Of a stretch of DNA of 64,000 nt, positions 1 to 9,389 are shown piece after piece; the first letter of the stretch is position 1; each line of letters opens with the position of its first letter. The notes under the pieces were generated by a model, which did not search any database, was not told the DNA's origin, and worked only from the letters and a program-made list of their open reading frames with translations. The position numbers and the translations under genes are program-made. The DNA lies in NCBI RefSeq assembly GCF_032490495.1, contig NZ_JAVYJB010000004.1, positions 1 through 64,000 on the forward strand, given 5' to 3'. The stretch is from Pilosibacter fragilis. Its GTDB lineage: Bacteria > Bacillota > Clostridia > Lachnospirales > Lachnospiraceae.

Positions 1-1060
1 CTCCAAATGATATATATGATTATTGCCGGTTATTTCGAGGATGATGCCTCTGATGAACTGACAAATGATCCTGTATTCAAGTCTGTACTTGAAAAAGATG
101 CGCTTGCATCACAGCCTACGGTATCAAGATTCTTTAACCGTATGGATGAAGACACTTTAAACCAGTTCCTTGCGATTGCCAGAGTACTTCGGAGGAAAAT
201 TTACAGTATTCAGATGCCACAGGCTGTTATTCTGGATCTGGATTCCACTCTTCTTGATGCATACGGCAGGCAGGAAGGCAGAGCCTTTAACTTTCACTAT
301 CAGAGCAATGGTTATCATCCACTTGTCTGTTATGATGGAATGACCGGGGATCTGATAAAGATCCAGCTGCGTGATGGAACACAGTATTCCTGCACCGGAG
401 TAGTTGATTTTTTGCAGCCGGTACTGGATGAATATTTGCATGACTATCCGGAAATCCCTATTCTACTTCGTGGTGATAGCGTTTTTTCTACGCCTGATCT
501 TTATAAGCAGCGTGAGGAAAACGGCACAAGCTATGTGATCCGGCTGAAGGAGAATGGCATCCTACGTGGAAAAGCATCCGATCTTGTGGATGAGCTTGAT
601 GAAATCACCAGGAATAACAAAGTGGATTATGCGGTAGTTTATGGTGAATTCATGTACAAAGCAAAGTCATGGCCTTATTGTCACAAACATGGATTCCTCA
701 CCAGGGTATCTTATCAAATTTTACTGCAAGCGAGGGCTGATGGAAAACTTCATCAAAGAAAGCAAATCCGGTTTTGATTTTGCTTCCGTAAGCAGTCATA
801 CCAGAATCGTAAATGCAAACAGGCTTCAGGTACACGCTCTTGCTTATAACATATTTAATTGGTTTAGACGATTGGCGTTATCAGCAAACATGCGCAAACA
901 ACGCATTGATACCGTCCGTTTAAAACTGCTGAAGATTGCTGCAAAAGTAGTTCATTCAGCAAGATATATCACATTCAAGCTGTGTAGCAGCTGCCCTTAT
1001 AAAAATGAATTCTATGAGACACTTTCAAATATCGGTAAGCTGAATGTACAGCTGGAATAG
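1..1060 (+). pseudogene. IS1380-family transposase, 5' cut by window edge and internally broken
   Basis: The reading frame is open from the first base and runs to 777. A second frame (about 641-1060) carries the C-terminal part, with the conserved stretch YCKRGLMENFIKESKSGFDF. Both halves resemble the DDE transposase of IS1380-type elements: the early VILDLDSTLLDAYG stretch holds the first catalytic Asp, and LLRGDSVFS is the second acidic block. The frames switch near 675-680. The join runs from MYKAKSWP straight into IVTNMDSSP, so roughly 20-30 codons that the family normally has seem to be missing, with a frameshift. The protein cannot be made in one piece. I could not define the element's terminal repeats, and the true 5' end is outside the window. 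Confidence 0.8.
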
Positions 1061-1225
1061 TAACTATTAACGAACCTTGACAGCTTAATAACCGCTCAGA
1101 ACTCTGCCACAGGGATTTTATACCCTTTTTGGAGATTGGTTGAGCGATGCTTAGGCTACATGGGTCAATTTTGGGATTCATGGTACAGTTACCAGTTCAG
1201 ATACTGCTCCGTGAATAATTCAGGA

Positions 1226-1263
1226 TAAATAACGGTTTTGTTTAATAATTATATACTATCATA
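1226..1263. repeat. left copy of a perfect 38-bp inverted repeat
   Basis: This AT-rich 38-bp sequence is the exact reverse complement of 7847-7884. The right copy is the leader of the AAA-ATPase-like gene at 7914. The left copy lies in a 460-bp gene-free stretch (1061-1519) between the IS1380 remnant and the split FrhB-like gene. Apart from this repeat I see no gene in that stretch. Flanking bases on either side of the two copies do not match, so the repeat boundaries are sharp. Confidence 0.85.
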
Positions 1264-1519
1264 CTGTCATTCAGCGATCAACAATCAGACACCCGCATCA
1301 TATTATTATCCGGCACTGCTGATTGATCATGCTGCTTAACGGGGGCACCTCCCTAATTCAGCTACAGATATCGGTTCATTATAAAATGCTTGAATTTTTG
1401 TCTTGACAACTGAACCACTATAGTCGAAGATAGCTCTTCCGTTCATTCTGGTCAAAAATTCTAACCAGATTTTCTATCTTTTGGTTTAGATAATACATTG
1501 TACTGATCTCCTTTATATG

Positions 1520-2267
1520 TTACTTTCTATTCCTTATAGACCACACAAAAGCTTTCTGACGATTACCCCAAACGTATTTCTGCCATAATAGTTTTAGCGA
1601 TGGCTTATCTGCCCATTTTCTGTTAATATCTTCAATATCCATTTCACTTTTCAGATCCTGCATAAATTGTTCTCGCTTAGGGTTCATTTCAATATGTTTA
1701 CGCATTGGACCTTGATACCTTAAAGCATCTTCAAATCTCAACTCATGCCCATACATCGAACCTTCAGCTTTTTTCAATACAGATTTTCCTTTTTCAGTAT
1801 TTGCAATTGCCAGAGAAGAGCCACCATTTTTACCATATAATTCCATACAATAAATATGTACTCCCCATAGGTCGCCGAGAGATATATCGGCTGTCCGTTC
1901 CGTTGTCGCAAAGAGGCATTCATAGCATGAAGGTCGGCTCATAAGATGCTTCAACCAAATATCCCAAAATGGGGTAAACCAACGGTCTTTTTCAATTACT
2001 TTTTTCTTATTATCGTTCATCATAACTGTGGTCCTCATTATCTCGAAGTCCCATTTGTGATGTCCGAGAAAAGAGTGGCCCTTATACCTGTAGTCAATAC
2101 TTTCGATTAAAGCACCGAATTTCTTTTTTAGTGATTGCTCATATTTCCGAATATAAAGGGGACTCGGGACGCCTTCGCAAATAACCTCCACGGTTAATAA
2201 GTTATCCTGATTCGTATTACGCAAAAACGCCTTTAATCCAGAAATTTGACATGGCGTTCCAGAAAAA
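1520..2267 (-). pseudogene. FrhB-like (coenzyme F420 hydrogenase/dehydrogenase beta) protein, C-terminal part, cut off by IS21
   Basis: This is the C-terminal portion of a gene whose N-terminal portion is at 4858-5337. Removing the IS21 element (2268-4857) and one 7-bp duplication restores the frame through VLFSGTPCQISGLKAF, a family-typical motif. Further conserved features here are CEGVPSP, SCYECLFATTERTADISLGDLWG (cysteines and an Asp) and a basic C-terminus ending SIRNRK. In the family these flavin/Fe-S proteins reduce small substrates. Next to polysaccharide pyruvyl transferases they occur in surface glycan clusters, where their exact reaction is not settled. As it stands the fragment lacks a start and is presumed dead. 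Confidence 0.85.
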
Positions 2268-2424
2268 TGCAAATTCCGCTCAAACTGAGCACTGATTCCG
2301 CTTGGAGCTGATCGCACCTTCCGGTCATATCTGAGCATCTTTCCGGTTTAACTGAGCATCATATTTTAAATGTGTTATAGTGCCTTCGTAATCATTTATA
2401 CGATTACAGAAGGAGGCATATTTT

Positions 2425-3981
2425 ATGCAAAACTACAACACCATCATAGGCGTCATCCAGATGCGCCAGGACAACTGCCCAAGCAGATCTATTATGGAGC
2501 GTTACAGGATCGGCTCCGGAACCGTGAGCCTGATCATAAACCGCTATGCATCAAGCGGTTTATCTCTTCAGCAGCTCCAGCAGATGTCACCCAAAGACGT
2601 GGAAAATACCTTTTATCCACAGAAAAATTTGCAGCGTAAAGAGATTCCACAGCCGGATTTCCAGGCTTATTATGACAGGATCCATGCCCCAAACAGCCGG
2701 GTAAACATTTCTTTCTGTTGGCTGGAATACAAAGAAGCACATCCGGAAGGTTATGAAAAAACGCAGTTCTATGACCTTTACAGTCGCTTTGTAAAGGAAA
2801 ACTACGGCGGGAATCAGATCTCTATGGCTGTAAACCGTAAGCCGGGTGAAAAGATGTACATTGACTGGGTCGGTGACCAGCCGGAACTGCTCACGGATGT
2901 AGAGACCGGAGAAATACAGAAAGTTCATGTTTTTACTACCACGCTCGGAATCAGCAGCCTGATCTATGCCGAGGCATTTCCGAATGAGAAACTTTCGTGT
3001 TTCATCGAAGGCTGTACCCATGCGGTTTCCTTTTACGGAGCAGTTGCAAAACATTTCGTGCCGGATAATCTAAAGACAGCAGTAACCAAACATACAAAAG
3101 ACGAGCTTATCTTACAGTCCACGTTCTCTGATCTGGAGGATTTTTACGGTACGGTTGTTCTTCCGCCTCCTTCCAGAAAACCCAAGGGCAAACCAACAGT
3201 AGAAAACCATGTACGGTATCTGGAAACGCATCTGATTGAAAAGTTGAAGGAGAAGATCTTTACCTCTTACGAAGAATTGAATGCCGAGATCAAAAAGATA
3301 GTAGCGGCACTCAATACCCGGCCTTTCCAGAATCGTTCTTTTTCAAGACGGGATGCTTTTGAGAAATATGACAAACCGTGCATGAAACCACTGCCAGGCG
3401 GATGCTACACGGTCTGCGATTACAGGGCTGTCCTGAAGATTCCGAATAATTATCATGTTGAGTATGATGGCCACTACTACTCCGTATTTTACTCTTACTG
3501 CGGAAAACCTGCAATCGTAAAAGCAACGCCCTCAGAGATCCGGATCTGCGACCAGTATAATAAGCTGATCTGTACGCATAAGAGGGTCTACCGGGATCTT
3601 CCGCGTTATATCACATCCGACGAGCATATGCCGCCGGAGCACCTTTATTACAAAGATATCAATTCCAAGGACGGGAATTATTACAGGCGCTGGGCGTCCG
3701 TATTCGGTCCTTCGATGTCTGAACTGATAGAGCGGGTCCTTAAGGCTTCAAAACATGAAGAACAGGCTTACAACGCCTGTGCAGGCATTCTTCATCAGGC
3801 AAAAATGATTCCTTATGGAATCGCCGAAGAAGCTGCAAAAAAGTGTATTGACCTGAATTCCTGTAAATATTTCACTTTTAAACAGATCCTTAAAAAACTG
3901 AATGTGAAAGAGCTGTCGGGAGCTCCGCCTAAGGCGCTTCCTGAACACGAAAACATCCGCGGAAAGGATTACTACAAGTAG
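2425..3981 (+). CDS. istA: IS21-family transposase IstA
   Basis: 518 aa, normal length for IstA. An N-terminal helix-turn-helix region (about 15-45) is followed by the integrase core. The DDE residues appear to be D147 (MYIDWVGDQ), D214 (FVPDNLKTAV) and E260 (GKPTVENHVRYLE). The C-terminal region carries the Mu-transposase-like beta-barrel. With IstB it carries out cut-and-paste or circle-mediated transposition. The start at 2425 follows an AGAAGGAGG ribosome site by a short spacer. The gene is separated from istB by 12 bp. No frameshift or missing catalytic residue is seen, so the element may still be active. Confidence 0.95.
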   Translation: MQNYNTIIGVIQMRQDNCPSRSIMERYRIGSGTVSLIINRYASSGLSLQQLQQMSPKDVENTFYPQKNLQRKEIPQPDFQAYYDRIHAPNSRVNISFCWLEYKEAHPEGYEKTQFYDLYSRFVKENYGGNQISMAVNRKPGEKMYIDWVGDQPELLTDVETGEIQKVHVFTTTLGISSLIYAEAFPNEKLSCFIEGCTHAVSFYGAVAKHFVPDNLKTAVTKHTKDELILQSTFSDLEDFYGTVVLPPPSRKPKGKPTVENHVRYLETHLIEKLKEKIFTSYEELNAEIKKIVAALNTRPFQNRSFSRRDAFEKYDKPCMKPLPGGCYTVCDYRAVLKIPNNYHVEYDGHYYSVFYSYCGKPAIVKATPSEIRICDQYNKLICTHKRVYRDLPRYITSDEHMPPEHLYYKDINSKDGNYYRRWASVFGPSMSELIERVLKASKHEEQAYNACAGILHQAKMIPYGIAEEAAKKCIDLNSCKYFTFKQILKKLNVKELSGAPPKALPEHENIRGKDYYK

Positions 3982-3993
3982 AGGTAAACGATA

Positions 3994-4773
3994 ATGGCTT
4001 ACAGAATGAAAGATTACACTTATAACGATAAACTCACGAAGGAGCAAAACATTCTCATGGACCGTCTTTATAAGCTCCGGATGTCCGGGATGGCAGATGC
4101 ATTTGCAAAACAGCTGCTTGATCCGAACACGGGATTAGAGCCATTTGAGGTACGTTTCGCTGATATCATAAATCAGGAATGGAACCAGCGTGAAAACAAG
4201 AAGTTTCATAAACTTCTCAAACAGGCAACTTTAAAGTATCCTGCAGCGGATCTCGACGCTACGATCTATGAACCAGAACGCCAGTTAAATACCCATGTCA
4301 TCGAACTGCTCGCAGAGTGCAAATGGATCGATGAACCGAATAATCTCCTGATCACTGGTGGTGCCGGATCAGGAAAAACATATATTGCCTGTGCTTTATG
4401 CATTGCTGCAATGCACCAAATGCGGACCGTTAAATATATCCGTGCCAACAATCTTATGACGGAATCGGAACATGCCCATCAGGAAAGCACTTATTATGAG
4501 TATTCGAATAAGATGGCATCCTACGATCTTCTTGTGATTGACGATTTCGGTCTAATGGACCTGGATATGAATAAATGTCGTGATCTGCTCGAAATCATAG
4601 AAGCCAGGGACTGCCGCAAGTCAACGATCATCATTTCCCAGCTTCCAGTTGATAAATGGTACCCATTGTTTGGTGATCATACCTATGCGGATGCCTGCCT
4701 CAGCAGAATGACCGCTAAGGCCTACCGGCTGCACTTTTCTGGCAATGACCGACGTATAAGCAATAGCAACTAG
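3994..4773 (+). CDS. istB: IS21-family ATP-binding helper protein IstB
   Basis: 259 aa, an AAA+ ATPase that helps IstA choose and capture target DNA. The Walker A motif is GGAGSGKTY at about 122-130 and the Walker B motif is LLVIDDFGLMDL. An arginine-rich C-terminus (YRLHFSGNDRR) follows the usual sensor region. AGAGGTAAACGATAATG gives a ribosome site just upstream. It is co-transcribed with istA, and its stop lies about 80 bp from the right end of the element. Confidence 0.95.
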   Translation: MAYRMKDYTYNDKLTKEQNILMDRLYKLRMSGMADAFAKQLLDPNTGLEPFEVRFADIINQEWNQRENKKFHKLLKQATLKYPAADLDATIYEPERQLNTHVIELLAECKWIDEPNNLLITGGAGSGKTYIACALCIAAMHQMRTVKYIRANNLMTESEHAHQESTYYEYSNKMASYDLLVIDDFGLMDLDMNKCRDLLEIIEARDCRKSTIIISQLPVDKWYPLFGDHTYADACLSRMTAKAYRLHFSGNDRRISNSN

Positions 4774-4857
4774 TTGACTATCTGAGCGCTGCTCAGTTTA
4801 AAGCGGAATGGCGCTCCGTTCCTTCGGAACGGATGCGCAGATTCTGCGGAATATGCA

Positions 4858-5337
4858 AGAAAAAAGCACTTTCTTTCCGGAATTCAAAAAATCTTTAGCC
4901 TGCTGATATGATTTACCCGTTTTGCTTTGGGAATATTTTGATTTTCTAAACTTAGCCAAATTGTTCTTGTCGGTAATATAACTGTGGAAAACTAAAAGCC
5001 CCTTACTTTCTGCACCAAAAATCACATAATTGTCATCGCAAAAAGTATCGACAATAGCTGAAAATGCACCGCCGCTAGTGCTTTCAAAACGTACTTCTTC
5101 ATCTTTGATATATCCACCAAAAACATACTTGTCCTTGCCATATCGCACTGGCATATTCTCATAAAGACAGACTTGGTGGCACAAATTACATTTTACACAC
5201 AAGTCTTTATTAAGAATCGGATAACGAAATCCTTCATCGTCCTCTTCCAACTTCAATGCACTTTTAGGGCAAATCTGAACACAGGCTTCACAGCCGTAAC
5301 ACTTTCCCTTATCTTTGTCTATCAAGTATCCCGCCAT
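4858..5337 (-). pseudogene. FrhB-like protein, N-terminal part with two 4Fe-4S motifs, cut off by IS21
   Basis: The start at 5337 follows a GGTGGTGTGAG ribosome site. The first 60 residues contain two ferredoxin-type clusters, CYGCEACVQICP and CVKCNLCHQVC, then ESTSGGAFSAIVDTF, typical of FrhB-like proteins in glycan loci. The host sequence ends at GKKVLFS. Beyond it the frame reads into the IS21 end (residues CIFRRICASV and on) and stops at 4798. The upstream pyruvyl transferase-like gene ends 14 bp before this start, so the two formed one operon. The C-terminal part lies at 1520-2267. Confidence 0.87.
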
Positions 5338-5351
5338 ATCTCACACCACCA

Positions 5352-6398
5352 TTAAAAGCAGGAAGTCAATTCCATGTGCAAGAACTCAAGAGATTTTTTT
5401 CTAGCTTCTGCTATGCGACTATGAACTACTTCATAATTTATATCGTTCAAATTACCCTTATCTTCCGCTCCACTTACCAGCAAATGGTCAGTCAAGCCAA
5501 ACAGGGCAAGAAGCTCTTTTATTTTAGTATCACACTGTTCTCTGGAGAATACGCCTAACGGCTTACTGTATTGAACAGCAAATATCGCTCCATGGAACGA
5601 ATTTGTCACAACACATTCTGCATATTTCGTAAGGGACAAAAACTCTTCAACCCCTGCCTCATAGAACATTCGGCGATTAGTTTTTTCAGCATTTTTTGCG
5701 CGCAAACTAATTTCAACGATCTTCCAGCCATTTTCTGCTGCAAGCTTCTCTGCATAAGCCTCCATATGAGGATTATATCTACGCGAATAAAGTAACAGAT
5801 ACTTCTCATTTTCCAGCCGTTCGTCCGCTATTTTGTCGTACTCATTACTTGTCAGCAATAATGTTGGATCAATTACCCTTTGAACTGGAACATCTACATG
5901 AGAAGCGACATATGGTATCATTTGATTTTCTCTTAAGCCAATCGCATTAAAATTTTTCAGCCTTTCGTTCAACTTTTGATAATCGTCCTGCTCAAAATGT
6001 GAATCTGCAAAACTTGCGGCATACACAACGCTATTCTTTTTCATACAATCATAATTTGCGAAATATCCATCATCGAAGCCTCCAAACTCATCAATGCAAA
6101 AGATCGTATCACTTCCACATACGAAGCCTGTAATGTTTTCATCCGTAGAAATATCATTAAAATTTTGAGCCGTGTATTTCTTACACGTGCGTTCAAAACG
6201 CTTATGATAGAATTTATCAAACTTATAATAATTTTCCTGAATAGCGGGCAGTGTAAGCTCACACATCTTACGAGATTCCTCATCTTTATCCCACATATTG
6301 GCAAATGGATTCAATGGGTCTTTATCAGCTAAAATCTCAGGGCAATAATCAACAAGGACAGGCGTCCGGCGGCACATTGCGGTAGGCGCAAACCGCAC
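5352..6398 (-). pseudogene. Polysaccharide pyruvyl transferase family protein, N-terminus replaced
   Basis: From VDYCPE onward the sequence fits the PF04230 family: FVCGSDTIF, ASFADSHF, GLRENQ, IDPTLLL and the C-terminal TNSFHGAIFAVQYSKP. Members add ketal pyruvate to, or otherwise modify, cell-surface glycans. Family members begin with a short beta-alpha unit (G-x-LT-x-H-x-x-NYGA type) that is missing here. The first 14 or so residues (MRFAPTAMCRRTPV) come from GC-rich foreign DNA that starts near 6360. I therefore read this as a 5' deletion at a recombination junction. No ribosome site is evident before 6398. The FrhB-like gene follows in the same direction. Confidence 0.75.
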
Positions 6399-6672
6399 GG
6401 TATTTTCTCCAGATTCGCCTACCCGATTGTGCCGTGCCGGGACTTACCGCGCTTTTCTCCCGGCTTGGCGGCACGTTGTCGTAGCCTTGTTTGAGAGGCA
6501 ACATTGCTGCTTTTGAAACAAGGCCATGACCCTGCACAAACCTGACTGGCAGGCTTGGTTGAGAGAGACAGTATGGAAACACTGCCGAATTTAATTTGCG
6601 GAAAGTTTACAGTCGGCGGGAAGGATAATTTGCCGCCTGACAATGAGAAGGAGGAAAATAATATAAAAGGCC
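6360..6672. other. GC-rich insert of probable mobile-element origin at a recombination junction
   Basis: Its base composition is clearly richer in G+C than the AT-rich genes on both sides. It contains short inverted motifs such as GCGGTAGGCGCAAACCGC and the CGGCACATTG / GATTGTGCCG pair. It abuts the truncated pyruvyl transferase gene on the left and the methyltransferase on the right. The style recalls intergenic DNA of conjugative or mobilizable elements, but I cannot assign it to one. Confidence 0.45.
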
Positions 6673-6680
6673 ATGAATAA
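6573..6680 (+). CDS. Possible 35-aa leader peptide or gene remnant
   Basis: A short open frame (METLPNLICGKF at its start, ending IKGHE) spans the end of the GC-rich insert and overlaps the methyltransferase start by 8 nt (ATGAATAA). It may be the N-terminus of a mobile-element gene fused by chance, now giving translational coupling into the methyltransferase. No clear ribosome site precedes it. I do not recognise the peptide. Confidence 0.3.
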   Translation: METLPNLICGKFTVGGKDNLPPDNEKEENNIKGHE

Positions 6681-7416
6681 TAGAGTATACAATGACAAAG
6701 TAAACGTAGATGATAAAAATATAAAAGCTTTTTTTAACAACAGGGCAAAAAAATTTGCAGCAGGCGAGGTGAATCAATATACATCTGTAGTACTTGGTGA
6801 TAATAGACCGGATTATGGAAAAGAATGGAATGAATTTGAAAAGAAGCAGGTTGTACAGCATTTAAATCTTGGTCCGGATAAAAAAGTCCTGGATATTGGC
6901 TGTGGGATAGGAAGATGGGCAGAGAATATCATAGATCATTGTGGAGAATATATAGGAACAGATTTTTCAGATGAAATGATAAAGTCAGCCGGAGAACGTT
7001 TTAAATCATATTCCAATGCATGGTTTATTAATTCTTCGTTTCAGGACATATTTAAAAACAAGAAAATAATCGGCAGGAAATTTGATACAGTGATTATTGC
7101 AGGGGTCTCTATGTATATCAATGATGCTGAGCTGAGAAAATGTTATGACAGTTTGACAGATATACTGAATGAGGGAGCGATCGTATATATAGAAGAAAGT
7201 ATAGGGGTCAACGAGAGATTGACTCTGGATCATATCTGGTCTGATATCTTAAAGGATAATTATGATGCAATATATAGAACCCGGAAAGAATATCTTGAAT
7301 TAATGAGTGGATTAACGAACAGAGTCCAAATATTAAAAGAAGGATATTTTGAACAGCTTGATAAAAAAGAATTGTCTGAGACCAGTCATTGGTATATTTT
7401 TTTGAAAAAATGCTAA
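6673..7416 (+). CDS. Class I SAM-dependent methyltransferase
   Basis: 247 aa and AT-rich. SAM-binding motif I is VLDIGCGIGRW at about 74-84, followed by an acidic residue in YIGTDFS (motif II) and FDTVIIAGVSMYI (motif IV region). This places it among Rossmann-fold methyltransferases of the Methyltransf_11/25 type, which often modify sugars or lipids in surface polysaccharide clusters. The substrate cannot be told. An AGGAGG at 6646-6651 is about 20 nt from the ATG, longer than ideal, so translation may depend on the overlapping short frame. No partner gene of an intact glycan operon remains next to it. Confidence 0.8.
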   Translation: MNNRVYNDKVNVDDKNIKAFFNNRAKKFAAGEVNQYTSVVLGDNRPDYGKEWNEFEKKQVVQHLNLGPDKKVLDIGCGIGRWAENIIDHCGEYIGTDFSDEMIKSAGERFKSYSNAWFINSSFQDIFKNKKIIGRKFDTVIIAGVSMYINDAELRKCYDSLTDILNEGAIVYIEESIGVNERLTLDHIWSDILKDNYDAIYRTRKEYLELMSGLTNRVQILKEGYFEQLDKKELSETSHWYIFLKKC

Positions 7417-7609
7417 AGCCAGTATTCTATTGATGAAAATGAGAAATTGCTTATATAGTATTTTCAAATACTGTGAAGAAACGCTTTGGGACTTTTTCGG
7501 TGGGTGTTCTGAAATCATTTCCAGCGGGTACCCTGAAAAAACCATTGCACCTGAGGGGATTTGTGTTAATCTATCCTTATAGGATTCCTCTGTATCACGG
7601 AGGAAGAAA

Positions 7610-7789
7610 ATGGGTAAAAAAGCACTGGAAGAACTGGTATTTCACGACGATTTTATGTTTGCAGCTACCATTAGACACGGAAGGTTCACCATCATAGTTA
7701 ACAGAGGATTTATAGCCTTTATAAGGCAGACCAGTGGAACGCTTTATAAACTGCACCCTCTTTTAGTTATTCAGTACAAGACACAATGA
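7610..7789 (+). pseudogene. N-terminal remnant of an Rpn/PD-(D/E)XK recombination-promoting nuclease
   Basis: A 59-codon frame behind a GGAGG ribosome site begins MGKKALEELVFHDDFMF. This matches the start of Rpn-type nucleases, usually about 300 aa long, which begin with an F-x-DDFMF block. After about 18 residues the similarity ends and no nuclease motif follows. I read it as a deleted copy. The rest of 7417-7846 shows no gene. Confidence 0.5.
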
Positions 7790-7846
7790 CTGTCATACAC
7801 TTCTGGCTCTGAATTGCTCCATATCCTATCGCAATAATGCTTAGTT

Positions 7847-7884
7847 TATGATAGTATATAATTATTAAACAAAACCGTTATTTA
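7847..7884. repeat. right copy of the perfect 38-bp inverted repeat
   Basis: Exact reverse complement of 1226-1263. It lies just upstream of the ribosome site (GAAAGGTGG) of the AAA-ATPase-like gene, so it may be that gene's promoter region: TATGAT and TATAAT-like boxes are inside it. The copies enclose 6.6 kb that includes the split glycan genes and the IS21 element. Confidence 0.85.
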
Positions 7885-7913
7885 AGCATTTACAAAGAAA
7901 GGTGGCCGGAAGC

Positions 7914-9236
7914 ATGGGAAGATTTGTAAACCCAGACAGCAGTGCGTTTCAGGTTGCTCTTAACTCCAGAATATATGTGGATAAGACTGGCTTGATCGAG
8001 TATACAAAGAGTGTTCTCGATACAACGAATGCCTATATCTGCAATAGCCGGCCGCGCCGGTTCGGAATGTCTTATGCGGCAAACATGCTGGCGGCATATT
8101 ACAGCAAGGGTACGGATTCCGAGCAGATGTTTTCAGGATTGAGGATAAGCAAAGATGCCGATTTCAAGAAGCATCTTAATAAATACGATGTGATCCATAT
8201 TGATATTCAGTGGTTTTTAGCAAACTGTGATGATGCGGATAAAGTGGTCTCTTTTATAACAAAAAGTGTTCTGGATGAACTTCGTGGCATTTATCCAGAT
8301 GCGCTGCCACAAGAGGTAGTGACTCTTCCGGATGCGCTTTCACGGGTAAAGGAACGTACTGGACAGAAATTTGTTGTTATCATAGATGAATGGGATGTTA
8401 TTATCCGAGATGGAGCAATGATAGAAAACATTCAGGATGAATACCTTAATTTTTTAAGGGGAATGTTTAAAGGTGTAGAACCAACGAAGTACATCCAGCT
8501 GGCATATCTTACGGGAATTCTGCCGATTAAGAAAGAAAGGGCCCAGTCCGCAGTAAATAACCTGGATGAGTTTACAATGCTGCAGGCAGATGAATTGGCT
8601 CCATACATCGGTTTTACCGAAAATGAGGTAAAAGGACTCTGTGAAAAATACAACAGGGATTTCGATAAAGTCAAAAAATGGTATGATGGGTATCTGCTTG
8701 ATGGATATCAAGTGTATAATCCCAAAGCTGTTGTAAGTGTAATGACAAAAGGACGATTTAGAAGCTATTGGTCTGAGACCGGTTCGTATGAGGTAGTTGT
8801 ACCACTCATCTGCATGAATTATGATGGGCTGAAGAATGCGATTATCGAGATGCTTTCAGGTTCAGAAGTTAAAGTTGATACAGCAACTTTCAAAAATGAT
8901 CCGGCTAAGATACAAAATCGTGACGATGTGATCACCTACTTGATTCACCTTGGTTATCTAGGATACAATGAGGATAGTGAATCAGCATTTGTTCCGAATG
9001 AGGAGATCAGACAGGAACTAATCACAGCTGTGAGAAGCAGTAATTGGGATGAACTGATTGCATTTCAGCAAGAATCGAGAAAACTTCTTACAGCTACACT
9101 GTCAATGGATGAAAAACAGGTTGCTGCTGAAATCGATAAGTTTCATTCACAGTATGCATCAATGATCCAGTATAACGATGAAAATTCGTTGAGCAGCATA
9201 ATCACTATTGCTTATCTGGGAGCAATGCAGGATTGA
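7914..9236 (+). pseudogene. AAA-ATPase-like/DUF1703-type protein with altered Walker A and no nuclease domain
   Basis: 440 aa from the ATG at 7914 (a GTG at 7902 is in frame, but the ribosome site GAAAGGTGG fits 7914 better). The N-terminal AAA-ATPase-like domain (PF09820 type) is recognisable: YVDKTGLIEY, SRPRRFG at about 45-51, VVIIDEWDV and KKWYDGY. Two defects stand out against the intact paralogue at 55279. The Walker A lysine is replaced, with FGMS here against FGKS there (residue 52 in both). The C-terminal PD-(D/E)XK nuclease region is absent, because the frame stops after AYLGAMQD, where the family normally continues for about 100 residues. The stop lies 15 nt before an IS21-end fragment, which suggests loss by insertion and deletion. 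Confidence 0.8.
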
Positions 9237-9250
9237 GAAATACGAGAAGG

Positions 9251-9313
9251 ATTGATTCTGCTTAGAGCTGATCACATCTTCCGGTTATATCTGAGCACAT
9301 TTCCGGTCTAACT
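9251..9313 (+). mobile_element. Diverged fragment of an IS21 left end
   Basis: 63 bp align without gaps to 2291-2353 of the intact IS21 element with about nine mismatches (86%). They share GAGCTGATC, CTTCCGGT and TATCTGAGCA. No istA or istB sequence follows, so only the end remains. Confidence 0.8.
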
Positions 9314-9336
9314 ACCACTGCCAGCTGTTTGCCATA

Positions 9337-9372
9337 GGCTCCTCCCACTACCTTCAGGTGGTGGGAGGAGCC
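9337..9372. mobile_element. Subterminal hairpin of an IS200/IS605-type element
   Basis: GGCTCCTCCCAC and GTGGGAGGAGCC form a 12-bp perfect stem, with further pairing inward. It lies 18 bp beyond the stop codon of the tnpA fragment. IS200/IS605 single-strand transposases recognise such end hairpins. Confidence 0.7.
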
Positions 9373-9389
9373 TTGTAAATCTTTAGTCA

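Larger units (their letters stand above)
2268..4857 (+). mobile_element. Complete IS21-family insertion sequence, 2590 bp, with 7-bp target duplication
   Basis: The ends are inverted: left TGCAAATTCCGC, right GCGGAATATGCA. Just inside them are matching AAACTGAGC / GCTCAGTTT blocks. The left end also carries several CTGAGCA-type subterminal repeats (about 2331-2360), as is usual for IS21 transposase-binding ends. AGAAAAA flanks both sides (2261-2267 and 4858-4864), within the 4-8 bp duplications known for IS21. The element carries istA and istB in the + direction and interrupts a minus-strand FrhB-like gene. A diverged copy of its left end is present at 9251-9313. Confidence 0.93.
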
